Below are positions 1 to 11,062 of a stretch of 64,000 bases of DNA, in pieces. Location: NCBI GenBank assembly GCA_949987705.1, contig OX465282.1, positions 69,065,922 through 69,129,921 on the forward strand, written 5' to 3'. The notes below the pieces were generated by a model. It was not told the origin of the DNA. It did not search any database and saw only the letters and a list, made by a program, of their open reading frames with translations. The position numbers and the translations under genes were made by a program. The DNA is from Thereva unica (lineage: Eukaryota; Arthropoda; Insecta; Diptera; Therevidae). Each line of letters opens with the position of its first letter. Within the stretch, counting starts at the first letter, position 1.

Positions 1-775
1 ATATAGTATACTCAATATATCGTTTGGTCCATGGCGGTCATCTCAAGCGGGCGGATTACCATTTTCTTCACAACCCCATCGAGATGGGTATCAAATGAAA
101 AAGTATGATAAGTAGAAAAATATAAGCAATATAGTATACTCAATATATCGTTTGGTCCATAGCGGAAATCTCGAGAGGGCGGATTACCATTTTCTTCACA
201 ACCCCTACGAAATGGGTACCAAATGAAAGAGTATGATAAGTAGAACACCATAGGCAATATAGTATACTCAATATATCGTTTGGTCCATGGCGGTCATCTC
301 AAGAGGGCGGATTACCATTTTCTTCACAACTCCTTCGAGATGGGTGTCAAATGAGAGATTATGATAAGTAGAATGCCATAGACTATGTCTTTAGATTCAT
401 GGCGGCCATCTCAAGAGGGCGGATTACCATTTTCTTCGCAACCCCTTCGAGATGGATATCAAATGAAAGAGTATGATAAGTAGAACAATATAAGCAATAT
501 AGTATACTCAATATGTCGTTTTGTCCATAGCGGCCATCTCAAGAGGGCGAATTACCATTTTCTTCACCACAGCCTCGACATGGGTATTAAATGAAAGGGC
601 ATTATAAGTAGAAGGCCATAGACTATGTCTTTAGATTCATGGCGGCCATCTCAAGAGAGCGGGTTACCATTTTCTTCACAACACCCGAGACATGGGTATC
701 AAATGAAAGGCTATGAAAAGTAGAACACCATAATCAATGTATTATACTCAATTTATAATTTGGTCCATGGCGGAC
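1..775. repeat. ~128/115-bp satellite array, about 6.5 units
   Basis: A block containing a (t/c)aaatgaaag..tatgataagtagaa core and a ggcggNcatctca..gcggattaccattttcttc core recurs from base 1. Unit starts are visible at 1, 129, 257, about 380, 497, about 620 and about 730. Two versions occur. Type A has atatagtatactcaatat before the ggtccatggcgg motif. Type B replaces it with gactatgtctttagattcat and is shorter. The order is A-A-A-B-A-B-A. Similarity stops near 775. Open frames inside it are products of the repeat and are not genes. The array probably continues to the left of the window. Confidence 0.9.
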
Positions 776-936
776 AATTGGCGAATTCCTCCATGTAATC
801 CTGTGGTTCAAACGGCTGAGGCGTCATCTCCTCTGAAAGAGTGTCGCTGGTTCGAATCGCGTTGGAATTCTTAATTTTATTTTTTATTTTTTCATGTTTT
901 TTGGAGAGAATTTAAGTGGTCTAAGGACGCTGAACA
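776..936. other. Unassigned spacer with a tRNA B-box-like motif
   Basis: GGTTCGAATC at 849-858 matches the internal B box of RNA polymerase III promoters. The surrounding 60 bases do not fold convincingly into a tRNA, so this may be a tRNA-derived SINE scrap or chance. I see nothing else in this stretch. Confidence 0.25.
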
Positions 937-1603
937 TCAATCCTGCCATTTCAATCTAGCATAATTTAATAGGAAAGTCCAATCAAAAACAAGTGCATTC
1001 TGGGTGCTTGCTTCTTGTCCACTTCCACTTTCTCTCAGCCTCTCATCTTCTAGTCTGAGTCGTTCAATTAACCTCTCCACCGTCTGATCTGCAGCTACGT
1101 TATCCCAAGCTGTCCTGAAGTGTGCCAACTTGGATGGCAACACACCTAGAATCCTTGATATCACCCAACTTGGACGGATTGGGTCGACATCGGTGGTCAG
1201 TTCCTCGGCAATGGCGGGGATGTCCATATAATCCTCAGCAGCTGACTTTGTCTCGTCGTAGACAAATGAGAAAAATTTCTGTCGCAGTGTCTCTCTGGTT
1301 ACTTCAGTCTTCGTTCCATATATGTAAGTTGACAATTTTGTCCAACATCTGTCTTGCGGTCGTACAGTGTGCGAGCTTGCTGGCTATATGACTGCTAACG
1401 TTGGGTGCGATGAGTGTTTGAGCCTCGAGATCTTGTTTGACCCACGCTTTCACAGCTTCATCCGTTGGGCCACCTGCTGGTTTGACTTCATACACTTCTT
1501 TTGTTTTTAAAACTAAATTTAATTTTAAACGCCAAGACGCACAATTGAAGTTGCCTTGTGAATCTTCACACAGTGTTTCTAACTTTGACTTAACTGTGTC
1601 CAC
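937..1603 (-). pseudogene. Copia-type (Ty1/copia) Gag fragment, frameshifted
   Basis: Two overlapping minus-strand frames, 1304-1603 and 937-1335, together read like a UBN2-type Gag of Ty1/copia elements. The first contains CASWRLKLNLVL, APNVSSHIASKLAHC and ARQMLDKI. The second continues with RQKFFSFVYDE, ILGVLPSKLAHFRTAWDN and ERLIERLRLEDERLRESG, the usual LP..y..F..AW and L..rL..EE.R pattern. A one-base frame change lies around 1305-1315. There is no ATG at the start, no zinc knuckle, and no pol or LTR nearby. This looks like a dead internal fragment. The assignment rests on remembered family patterns, not a search. Confidence 0.6.
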
Positions 1604-2853
1604 TTTTCAGGATTTTACAATTAACTTTCTTGATTCACAATCTTCAGACTAATTTTACAATTAACTTGCTTATTTGTTTTCGTCGACTCGTTGTTCGGTG
1701 ACGCTGGCGACGGTTGCTCCGACTTGCTGTCTGTCCTATCAATTTTCTTCTTTCTGTTGTCCTCAGCTGGAGATTCTGAATTACAGCGACCCTGGGCCCA
1801 TAACCTGTTGTTAATTTGATGATCTATTGATGAATATTTTTTTAGTTTAATTTTCGGAGCACACTTTTCTCCTTGAACAAACAATCGTCTACTGAGTTCG
1901 AATTATACTACAAAAACTAATTTACATTTTCAGTTACATTTTAATTACTGCCAACTAGTGAAATTGGCACTTTTCGAAAATGTCAATGACTGGCTTTTGA
2001 TTTGAATCAAGTGTTCTAGCAAAATTTTGACGATTGCGTCAAGTGTTCGAAAACAGTTTTATAAGTCAACAATGTGATTATAATCTTTGCAACAAAGCAG
2101 TCTCTTCAAAGCAACTGCAAATGATTTCGGAAAATAAATTGCCATGGCAATCTTTGATCGTCGCAGGACTTTTAAATTTTTGATGTGATTGCAGTTGACA
2201 TTTTCGAAAAGTGCCATTAATTCACCCCAACAAAATTAAATATGACAAAAATTAGTGGTGAGAGCGATCCCGTCAGCATTCCTCCGGAAATATTGGAATC
2301 GAATATCTATAAATCAAACAAAACAGGAAATGCTTATAAAAGCATTTCCTGCTAAAAAATTTATAATTCCAATTTGCTTAGAACAGCAATCAAAGAAGGT
2401 AATTTTAAATATTGTATTTTTAGTCTTAAGACCGAATTCAACGCAAAGACGACTCCGAAGAGATCGTTCCAGATTTATTAAACTTTGTCAAACAAATCAA
2501 TATTAATCAATTTGAGTAATTTTAATTTGAAAAATAAAATCCCGCAAATATATAACTTATGCGGCCCACTTAAGGCTTGAGGCCAACGATTTTTGCAGAA
2601 ACTGAAAATCCAGACGATAAAATAAATTTCTACCTGTGAATGAAAATAAATAACTCAAGTATAAATATTGAAAATATACAAGTTTTTACCTTTTTTAAGC
2701 CAAAGGTTATAAAAAATCGAAGCGCAAGGCGATGAAAAACCAACCAGAGATCCCTTCCAAAAAATACGCCAAAAGCGCAACGAAATAATCTCAAGCTCCT
2801 CCCTTTTCCATCCCCACCAGAATCCTGAAAATATAAACTAAAATTAGTAAATA
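1604..2853. other. No recognisable gene
   Basis: AT-rich sequence. An 87-codon minus-strand frame at 1621-1884 (lysine- and serine-rich) and an 83-codon plus frame at 2255-2506 resemble nothing I know. A short direct or inverted echo of the hexamer-rich stretch ggaaatgcttataaaagcatttcc (2326-2349) forms a local palindrome. I assign no function. Confidence 0.4.
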
Positions 2854-4425
2854 GGGAGATTGGGAACACAACGTATCTCAAAAACGCAAACGTTGACGTA
2901 GATTCCTACATATTTCACGTACGTATATACGTACCCGCTCTCGTAGCGGCGTGAAGCGGAGTTTGGGTAAAACGAATTTGTTGACGAATGTAGCCCGTGG
3001 AGACGTGAGAATAACGTTGAAATGTCAAAAAAGCGTGGCAATGTACGTACAGAAGTGAAGTGTACGCAAAAGCGTACGTGAAGTACGTGAATGGATTTAA
3101 AAGAAAAACAGGTTTGTGAGTATATGTAAAAAAAAAATTTTTTCATTTATGAAAAATATATATGATAAGTTTTCAAATGAAAATTGAATTACCTTTCTAC
3201 ATATTAACTACTTATTTTGTGATATGTGAAAGAAACCTTATTTTTTAACCAAGGAAAATGCTTTAATTTTTTAAATTATTTTGAAATAAAAAATTCAATT
3301 AAAATAACTTTGTTTCAATTACAATTGTTTCCTTACATATTGTTCAATAGAAGGAGGATAACATTGAAAGGTTTTCGAAGTTTGTGATCCATAAATGCAA
3401 GAATGGCGTTTTGTCAATATAACACTTACTCTATAATGTTCCTTCAAAAGCTGAAGCATCAATTTTTCAAGTCATTAAATGCAAATAACTGCAAAACTTT
3501 TCCAAAACTATATTCCACATTAACGCGCAGAGATGACAAATCAGCGTTAAATTTTGAATGCTCTGTTGATGAAATTTGATTTTTTTTGTACGGTACTTTG
3601 ATAAACTTTTGGTTTGCATATCCTGAGTCGCCTAGAAGGCATAAGTTTTTCCCATTTGTTAACTAAAATTTATCTTTTAATTCCTCCAATAACTTTGAAA
3701 TGTGTTATTGACGAATCGTGACGATGCCTATTAATGGGACCATCTAACCGACCAATTAAGGCATTCGGAAAAGTTATGCTTTGGTATTTTAAGCAATGAT
3801 TTTTTTTATATCCACTGTAAACTTGACGCAAGCGAGGACGAAATATTATTACATACTTCAGGGTCACATCAATTTTATTAAAAGTGATAAGTTTACCTTT
3901 GTAGGGTGTTCCTTTATTTGTTAAAATTCTATCTGGTATATGCAACGCCCTTTGTAATCAAGTCATCTTTATAAAACCGAAAAAAAATTTGGATTCCTTT
4001 TCTGAAAAATCATCCTTCTCCGAGGTATCCTTTTAAAACGTTCCATCACTATTTTTTTATAAATAAAGTACTCCTCCATTGACACCATTCCGGTTATATA
4101 CAATTTCCTCAATCCTGGAAGGTATTTTCATATACTTTTTATGGTCATAAAGTAAATTTTATTACTATTAATACCTTTAAACTTCATTTCTTACTGCTTC
4201 TTAGGCGCTGCAGCTACAGAAATGTCACGTTAACATAGTAGCTGAATGTCACTGTCATTCACAGGCACCAACGTGGGTTACGTTACATGAGTTTGGGAAC
4301 ACAAATACGCAGCAATGGATATTAAGATACGAATCAACATTCCCAAACTACATTAAACGTACGCATGCACAGCTACGTTTTTTGACAGCTTTACGGCTAC
4401 GTCTACGTATTTTTCCCAATCTCCC
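2854..4425. mobile_element. Decayed PIF/Harbinger-like DNA transposon
   Basis: GGGAGATTGGGAA begins at 2854 and its inverse TTCCCAATCTCCC ends at 4425. The immediate flanks on both sides read AAATA (2849-2853 and 4426-4430), a likely target duplication. The subterminal regions are rich in acgtacgt and acgta motifs. A DDE_Tnp_4-type transposase scrap lies inside on the minus strand (3670-3945). The interior is full of stops, so this copy cannot make an active transposase. Harbingers usually make 3-bp duplications, so the 5-bp flank is either partly chance or points to a related superfamily. Confidence 0.65.
3670..3945 (-). pseudogene. PIF/Harbinger transposase fragment (DDE_Tnp_4)
   Basis: 91 open codons read in part YSGYKKNHCLKYQSITFPNA followed by LIGRLDGPINRHRHDSSI. 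This is the central signature of PIF/Harbinger transposases: a YSGyK..H.lKyQ segment, then fP.gliG.l.GP..grRHDs. No catalytic D/E positions can be verified, because the frame ends before the second aspartate region and is degenerate on both sides. It sits inside terminal inverted repeats that support the same assignment. Confidence 0.6.
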
Positions 4426-5739
4426 AAATAAACTAAAATCAGAATAAAAATACTTACCAAAATAAAAACCCCATTTGACGTCTATGGGTCAGAAAGGAAA
4501 CAGCTGATCAGACATCGAACACAAATCAAGTACATAAACCCGAAATAATATACTTCGAAAACAAAGCCCCCTACCACAAGGTAGCCGTAGCTATTATTCG
4601 AACAGAAAATAAATACCGACGCACAGCCAGCGTAAAACCAGATTGCTTTTAATCTTTCTAGAGACTTTAACTAGAAGATAAAATCTGTCTTGAGGTTTTT
4701 AACAATAAAGCAATTTCACAAGAATCTGCTAAAGTATTGAAAAGACAGAATTGAGGTCTTTTCCCAGCAAATTAGGAATTAAAGACAGCTTTGAAGTGTT
4801 TAATATATCAGTAACTTAATCATCAAAATTGATTTCAGCAGTTACTCTAACCAACCACAGAGGGACAAATTTGCATCAAATCGAAAGAAACCACGCAAAG
4901 CAGTGCAATAAGCAGCAAACAGTACAGCAAGCAGCAATCAAAACACAAGCGATTTCTAAGTACGGAAGCAGAGTGCAGCACAACAGAAATTACTCCTGGC
5001 TTTTCTAATTCAGGAATACATCAGTCAAAAACATCAATCGCAAACTCTGACAGATAGGTGGCGCTATCCATTTAAGCTACCAGAGCAAGCTTTTTTTGAT
5101 AATTCAAATTTACTAACCAAATAAAGCCTAGTATCCATATCGTGTGAAATTTCACTTACTTTTCACTTTCCTCATTTCACTTGCTATTCTAATTGGATTA
5201 ATTCGGTAGCACGACTACAAGTAGTCATTGTGATAAATTATATTGTTACGTTTTTACGGGTTAGCGGATTCGTAGGATTAATTAAGGAGAATACTTTTTA
5301 ATTATCCACCCAAATTTATTTATTACAAAACAAAACACAATTTAACAACAAACACAATTCTTACAGTTCACTATAATCACTTGCACTTTAATAACTCGCA
5401 CTATTAAATTCTATCTATCGCTTTATAGTTCATTTTTAAATCACCACTTTTCACTGTTCTCACTTTAGAACACTTTTATCGCCTTTCAAATCAAAACTGA
5501 CTTTTTCAGCGCCTGCAAGCCACTTTTATATCCAAGCTCCACCTTTATCTAACTTCTGGAACCTTCGTCCCTTTTCTAGTGCCCAGTGGTATGTTCGTTT
5601 CTTTCCAGAAGCTTGAAGTTGTCATCACTTATCGCTCGTTCCCAGGGCACTTCGATATCCCAAAGTTTTTTTTTTATGTGGCAGTGCTAGGCTTAGGAGT
5701 CAACGTTTGTGCTACTAGTCCGTCATGTCATTTGTCACG
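4426..5739. other. Unassigned sequence, possible solo LTR
   Basis: No coding frame worth reporting. The sequence from about 5244 starts TGTTACG and is followed by a CA-rich stretch full of cactt and ttcact motifs. This looks like an insect LTR, but I could not identify a CA end or a flanking duplication. The rest (4426-5240) shows nothing I recognise. Confidence 0.25.
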
Positions 5740-6233
5740 TCATGGTGCAATGTCTAGCAGTAAGCTTAGTACGGGGAGGGATGAGGGGGGGTATAGGTTA
5801 AGGATTAAAAGGTACGGGGGGTATTGAAGAAGGTGGTGATGAACCCTGCGTTTGAACTCTTGGATGTTGTAGCAGTTCGGAAATACTGACTGCGAGAGGT
5901 TATTCCACAGTCGAGTTGTTCTATTAACAAACGAATTCATGTCTTGTTGAGTGCGTGAAAGGGGTAGTTTCAGGTGAAGGGAATGAGACGAGTGGGCTAA
6001 TCTGGTGTTGCGGTTATAAGATTGCCGTGGAGGCAGGAGAGCGTTTATTTCGGAGGAACAGTCACTATGATAGTAGCGATAAAATTTTGTCAGTGCTGCT
6101 ACATTCCTACGGTGGCTCAAGGGGTCGATGGTGGAGCAGGCGGTGTCGTCATCAATTAACTTGAGCGCCCTTTTTTGCACCTTATCTAACCATGTCAAGG
6201 TGGTTATTGGGGCGCCGCCCCAAACGAGGGAGT
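5740..6233 (-). pseudogene. LINE 'A' reverse transcriptase C-terminal fragment
   Basis: The minus frame ends a non-LTR retrotransposon polyprotein. It contains WGGAPITTLTWLDKVQKRAL, then LSHRRNVAALTKFYRYYH, PPRQSYNRNTRLAH and NSFVNRTTRLWNNL. This is the post-RT region of Jockey/I-like LINEs: a LD.vQkRA.kLI segment followed by hRR..a.L..fYRyyHg and F..RT..lWN.L. Only this end remains. Its 5' side is cut at about 6233 by the 3' tail of a different LINE (6234-7735). A fragment of a similar LINE, 5' relative to this one, lies at 41462-41929 on the same strand. Confidence 0.7.
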
Positions 6234-7735
6234 TAATAATTATAATAATAATAAATTTATTGGCAAGGTACACAAGATCATACATCTTTTAGAGTACATT
6301 TTAAAACAGGTAATCTAACTTAAATATAAATAAATGTAGTGAGTGGGATAAAGAGGACGGGATAATTAATAGTTACAGAAGAAGATATGAAAATAAGTGG
6401 ATAGAAAATCTAAGAAAAATAAGAGGAGGAAGAAAGAAAAAGAGATGCTTGCCTTCTGAAAGCCGTGGCTGAGCTCATTCTTTGAATCACACAGGGAAGA
6501 TTGTTCCAAAGTCGAAATGAATGCACAAAGAAGGAGCGACTACCAATTAACGAACAATGAGCTGGAATGAGAAATTTGGTTGAACGCAAGGATCGAAGAG
6601 GACAGAGGAAGTCGAAAAGGTAGGAAGGGCTTTTAGAGGATAGAACCTTATTTAAAAGAACTAAAGCCATGACATCAATAAAACGAAAGAGGTCACAACC
6701 TAGCAAGGAATACTCGACACATGATCTGACCTTCGCATATGAAAAATGTATCTTAAGCAATCATTGAAAGCTACTTTAAGGCGCTGTCGGCAGGCTGAAT
6801 CTAAGGAAATATATACAAGGGAACCAAAGAGGAAATGTGGTACGATGAGGGATTTAACAAGCTTGAGCCGAACAGCGGTCGACAGAAGACTACCATAAAG
6901 CCAAAGCTTTCGCAGTGTCCCATAAATCTTGGAAAGCATAAGTGAGACTTGATTACAGCAAGATAATTTGGAATTAATGACAATGCCAAGATTATTAACA
7001 CGCTCAAGAATAGGGAGAGGAATACCATTAAGTAGAACAGGTGGAATGCTGTCAGGGGACTGAAAACGACGGCTAAGCAGAAGTACTTGAGATTTTTTAG
7101 GATTTAGTTTAAGGAAGTTGATAGAACTCCATTCACTTATTTGGGATAAGGAACTATTAAGTTGAGAAATACAGGATTCAATCTGATTCGGAGGACATGA
7201 GGTGTATAATTGGAGATCATCAGCATACAGGTGGAAGGAGCAGTGACGGATTATAGAGGGAAGGTCATTAATATACAAAGAGAAAAGGAGAGGGCCAAGA
7301 ATTGAGCCTTGCGGTACTCCCAAGGGCACGGGAAGGAAAGAGGATAAAGAGCTATTATGGCGCACACATTGAAGCCTATTGGTAAGAAGGGAAGAGATAA
7401 GCCGAGTAGCAGAAGATGAAAAGTGGTAGCGCTGACTAAGTTTGGAAAGTAAAACGGAGTGCACCACAGAATCGAAAGCCTTAGAAAAATCAATAAGGAC
7501 CAATATCGCAAAGTCACCCAGGTCGAGCGCAGAACGAAGATCAGTAGTCACCTTTAAAACAGCAGTCTCACAGCTATGGGATTTACGGAAACCAGATTGG
7601 AATTTACAAAGGATGTTATTGGTTTCAAGATAAGGGAGGACTTGCATAAAGAGAGTTTTCTCAAAGGCCTTAGCAAGAAATGGAAGAATGCTGATAGGAC
7701 GAAAATCGGCTAAGTCCGAGGGTGACGACTTTTTA
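6234..7735 (-). pseudogene. LINE 'B' 3' half: reverse transcriptase and 3' tail, frameshifted
   Basis: The minus strand encodes the RT part of the same LINE family as 20729-23563. It enters at DFRPISILP (about 7700) and runs through FQSGFRKSHSCETAVL, motif A DFSKAFDSV, motif B GVPQGSILGPLLFSLYINDL and motif C HLYADDLQLY, to an RRSDHVSS segment. There a frameshift near 6715 moves the frame, which continues at 6410-6760 with LLGCDLFRFIDVMAL and SFRLWNNLP. The 3' UTR shares gtactctaaaagatgta with the intact copy and ends in an (AAT)-type tail at about 6234. The 5' break at 7735 falls where the minus-strand LINE at 26948 stops, so the two may be halves of one copy. Confidence 0.85.
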
Positions 7736-7851
7736 ACTTCCCAGTATAGGAAGTTATTGTAATCGGTCCGAAAATCGAAATCGAAAATTTCAACGTATTT
7801 TCATCTTTCAAGGTCCCAGGAGCATTTTAAGCAAAAAATTGGGAGGAAGTA

Positions 7852-7876
7852 TGTGTGTGTGTGTGTGTGTGTGTAT
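7852..7876. repeat. (GT)n microsatellite
   Basis: A run of about twelve GT/TG dinucleotides inside the interspersed element. Confidence 0.95.
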
Positions 7877-7911
7877 GTGCGTACGGATGTGGCCATTTTT
7901 TCCTGCACGAT

Positions 7912-8540
7912 ATCGCGCGAACCAAAACTGATATCGACTTCGTTGAGGTGTCGTTCGAAGCGTATTAACCGAAATATGATCTGAAAATGAACATGAAATT
8001 CGGTCCAGCCGTTTTTTTATTTAAGCGACGTAAGTGATTTATGTACCTGCATGATATCGCCCGAACCACGAAAGATATTGACTTACTTGAGGTGCCGTTC
8101 GAAGCGTATTAGCGACAATATAATCTGAAAAGATTTTTAAAATATTCGGTCCAGCGGTTTTTGGTTTAAATGACTTAAGTGTTTTTTGTACCTGCACGAT
8201 ATCTCGCGAACTATAAAAGACATCGACTTAGTTGACGTGCCGTTCGAAGAGTATTAACCAAAATATGACCTGAAAAGAATTTCATAAAATTCGGTCCAGC
8301 CGTTTTTTTGTTTAAGCGGCGTAAGTGATTTTTGTACCTGCACAATATCGCCCGAACAACGAAAGATATTGACTTACTTGAGGTGCCGTTCGAGGCGTAT
8401 TAGCGACAATATAATCTGAGAAGATTTTTATAAAATTCGGTCCAGCGGTTTTTGGTTTAAATGACTTAAGTGATTTTTGTACCTGCACGATACCGCGCGA
8501 ACTAAAAACTATATCGACTTCATTGCGGTGCCGAAAAACA
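7912..8540. repeat. 145-bp tandem repeat, five units
   Basis: cctgcacgatatcg-like starts occur at 7912, 8046, 8191, 8337 and 8482, giving periods of 134, 145, 146 and 145. Each unit carries gatat(c/t)gact, a gaggtgccgttcgaag core, and ttcggtccagc(c/g)gtttttt. Alternate units are more alike: the second and fourth share gaaagatattgacttacttgagg, which suggests a higher-order dimer of about 290 bp. Confidence 0.9.
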
Positions 8541-8796
8541 TTAATACATCTATTTTATATACATTTTCGTCATCCTAATCTTGTAAGTGCGCACATTTAG
8601 TTTGACATTTTAGCGAAAATATTGATAAATAATTGTGACAAATTCTCGGTATTATAGATATATTTTATATTGCCTATTGTTCATTTATTATTAAAATATC
8701 CAAACATATATTCAACATCCACCACTGGGAAGTTGATCGTGTGGACCGAAAGGGTCGAACCCACATCCCAACTAGTTTGGTAAGGGGATCACTATT

Positions 8797-8852
8797 AGTC
8801 CAGTAAATAGGTCGAAAAAAAGGCCTTCGTAATGCAAAAAATACCGCACGCG
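8797..8852 (+). repeat. Left member of an inverted ~55-bp repeat pair
   Basis: AGTCCAGTAAATAGGT begins at 8797 and is followed by gcaaaaaataccgcacg. The same order of motifs runs in the opposite direction from 26955 downward. The pair may be the two ends of an ~18-kb element or two opposed copies of a small repeat. Confidence 0.5.
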
Positions 8853-9066
8853 ATTTTTTTTACCAAATGTTTTTACATATTTTTATGAGCTTAAATTCAA
8901 AATGGCGTCATCCCCACCCTTATGCTTCACTTACAATGAAGGGAAACGCGTTTAATTCTATATCTCAGAAACTATGTGTTTTACGAAAAAAATGTATAAT
9001 AATCTTTTTTGTAGATAAATAAGTGATTTAACTTTTTTGTTCAGAATTTTTTTTTGTAAAGTTAAT
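8853..9066. other. No recognisable feature
   Basis: AT-rich sequence with no coding frame or repeat that I can identify. It lies between an inverted-repeat tip and a MITE. Confidence 0.4.
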
Positions 9067-9371
9067 GGCCTCGATTCCCAGATCCGGCGGCGGGGAAGTG
9101 AGTTGCGGATTTGACACTTTGCGATTCTCAAATCCGCAACCCCGAATTTCTTTTTAAAATTTTCCGCGCTGTAAAAGTGTGATCCGCAACAAATTTTCTG
9201 CGGATTTGAACGATAAATGCGCTTAAGATAATCCGACATCGTATATTTCATTATCGCGTGAGTCTTCACTCCGAATTTTCGATTTAAACCAATCCGGGAC
9301 TGCGGATTTGAGAATCGCAAAGTGTCAAATCCGCACTCACTTCCCCGCCGCCGGATCTGGGAATCGAGGCC
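9067..9371. mobile_element. Palindromic MITE, copy 1
   Basis: A 305-bp element with terminal inverted repeats of about 70 bp beginning GGCCTCGATTCCCAGATCCG. The arms contain gtgcggatttgacactttgc and caaatccgca. AAT flanks both ends (9064-9066 and 9372-9374), a probable 3-bp target duplication. A diverged second copy lies at 40890-41190. There is no coding capacity, so it must depend on another element's transposase. Confidence 0.85.
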
Positions 9372-9385
9372 AATATCTTCGGAGT

Positions 9386-10811
9386 TGTTGTGGACCAAAT
9401 ATTCGCTAAATTCTCCCAAAAATAATTGACCCTTTTCCCTAAATAATGGAATTGCGCGTTGTTCATTAACCATTTTCAAGGTCCAACAAGAAATACAAGT
9501 TTGATAAATTAAACCTCAAACAAAAATTACAAAACTCATATTGCAATCCCAGTTGCAGTTATTACAACCATGCACATTTTCCCTGCACGGGAACGACAGC
9601 GGTGCCGGTAATATGAGTCCTTTGTCTGATAAGATAATTTACGCGCTCGCTTCAGGTGTGAGAAACGCTAAATAGGCACTTAACGTGCGAACAAAAATTA
9701 AATAAATTGAAGGTCAAAGTCGCCCGTGAGAACTGCCAAATCCGCAGTTTTTCTTGAATGGAGAGCGATTTTGTGAAAATGGCGAGTTTTTGAGTTTGTA
9801 AGAAAAAGTAATTTTTCTAAAAAACGGAGGGTTGGTTTTGAAACACGGACCGCGAGGGTTGTAAAAAAGTGAGTTCGGTTTTCGTGAGTTCAGTCTTTTG
9901 AGTTCGGTTTTTCAATGGGCGCTGGGATAAAAAATTAAAGTATTGGGATAAAAAATTGAAGTATTGTGATGAAAAAGTGAAGTATTGTGGTTAGGAATAA
10001 TTAAAGTTAAAAAAGTAGAGCAAAGCATTGTGGTGAAGAATTAAAATTAAATAAAAAATTGAAGTATTGTGATGAAAAAATGAAGTATTGTGGTTAGGAA
10101 TAATTAAAGTTAAAAAAGTAGTAAATAAAAAATTAAAGTATTGAGATAAAAAATTAAAGTATTGAAATAAAAAATTGAAGTATTGTGATGAAAAAATGAA
10201 GTATTGTGGTTAGGAATAATTAAAATTAAAAAAGTAGAGCAAAGCATTGTGGTGAAGAATTAAAATTAAAGAAAAATTTGAAGGATTGTGGAGAAATCGA
10301 AATTAAAGAAATGATTTAGAATAATGTGAATAAGAATTAAGATTAAAGAAAAAATTGAAGTATTGTGGAGAAGAATCGAGATTAAAGAAATAGTGTAAAG
10401 GATTGTGGAAAAGAAATAGAAGTTAAAGCAATAGTTTAAAGTTTTTTAAAGAAATAAAATAAAACCTGAAAAGGAAAGTGTTGTGTTTAAGCATTGTAAT
10501 TAAGGATTGAAATATTGCAGTTGAGGACATGTAAGTAACAGTTGAATAAGAATTGTGTCACAGAAAACGGTTCACAACCAAAAAAAAAACACGAAAGATC
10601 TAAAGCAAAAGTAAAAAGTCGTATATATATACTATTAAAGCAAAAGTCAAGAATCATATATATATAGTCTTACATACCCTATATCCACAACCCATCGAAT
10701 ATATATATTTATATATATAACACTAAAGAACATATATTCCTATATATACATATATAAACAATATATATAACACCTATATATATATATAAACAAAAATATA
10801 TATATAAAACA
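9386..10811 (+). repeat. Gypsy 5' LTR
   Basis: 1,426 bp from TGTTGTGG to ...aaaACA. About 9930-10450 is a degenerate internal array of aaaaattgaagtattgtg-like segments. The final 200 bp is dominated by tatata tracts. The same sequence recurs from 18096. Confidence 0.92.
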
Positions 10812-10812
10812 C

Positions 10813-10830
10813 TGGCGCAGCCGGTAGGAT
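10813..10830 (+). other. Primer binding site, tRNA-Ser-like
   Basis: TGGCGCAGCCGGTAGGAT begins one base after the LTR. A TGGCGCAG(T/C)CGGTAGG primer site is what I recall for the 17.6/297-type gypsy elements primed by tRNA-Ser. The exact tRNA needs checking against the host set. Confidence 0.8.
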
Positions 10831-11062
10831 CTGGGTAAGCTTAGAGAAAAGTTAACAAGTGCTGGGTACGGCACCAACACCCTTAAACCCAAAGCCGAGC
10901 CGGGCTTCTGGGAGCCAAGTTAACTGTCGCTAACGTCTCAGATCCTACAAGAACCATCGCTCGGGGGTGTACTTCAAAAGTGCCTCTGTTCCAGGTGGAC
11001 ACGCACACACCCCCCAATTAGTATCTTCGTGAGACTTTCGCGGGCTTCATCCCTGCCCATAA

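Larger units (their letters stand above)
7736..8735. mobile_element. Non-coding interspersed element with internal tandem repeats
   Basis: The element opens with aacttcccagtataggaagtt and closes near 8734 with the inverted partner actgggaagtt, giving about 11 bp of terminal inverted repeat. It begins exactly where LINE B coding sequence stops. It holds a GT microsatellite and a 145-bp tandem array. No protein is encoded. The sequence just beyond the right end (8736-8796) includes gggtcgaacccac, a B-box-like motif. I recall similar sequences as dispersed insect repeats but cannot name the family. Confidence 0.55.

Noticed and set aside
12..257. 81-codon frame with two near-identical halves
   Set aside because: It spans two satellite units, and the internal repeat is the satellite period.
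1621..1884. 87-codon minus frame upstream of the copia-type gag
   Set aside because: Low-complexity charged sequence with no motif, and it does not join the gag frame.
5244..5739. A solo LTR beginning TGTTACG
   Set aside because: Only the first bases look right. No CA end or target duplication could be located, so it is mentioned only as a possibility.
8958..9479. 173-codon minus frame covering the MITE and the LTR start
   Set aside because: It crosses two unrelated elements (MITE and gypsy LTR), so it cannot be one gene. A related short frame recurs in the other LTR for the same reason.
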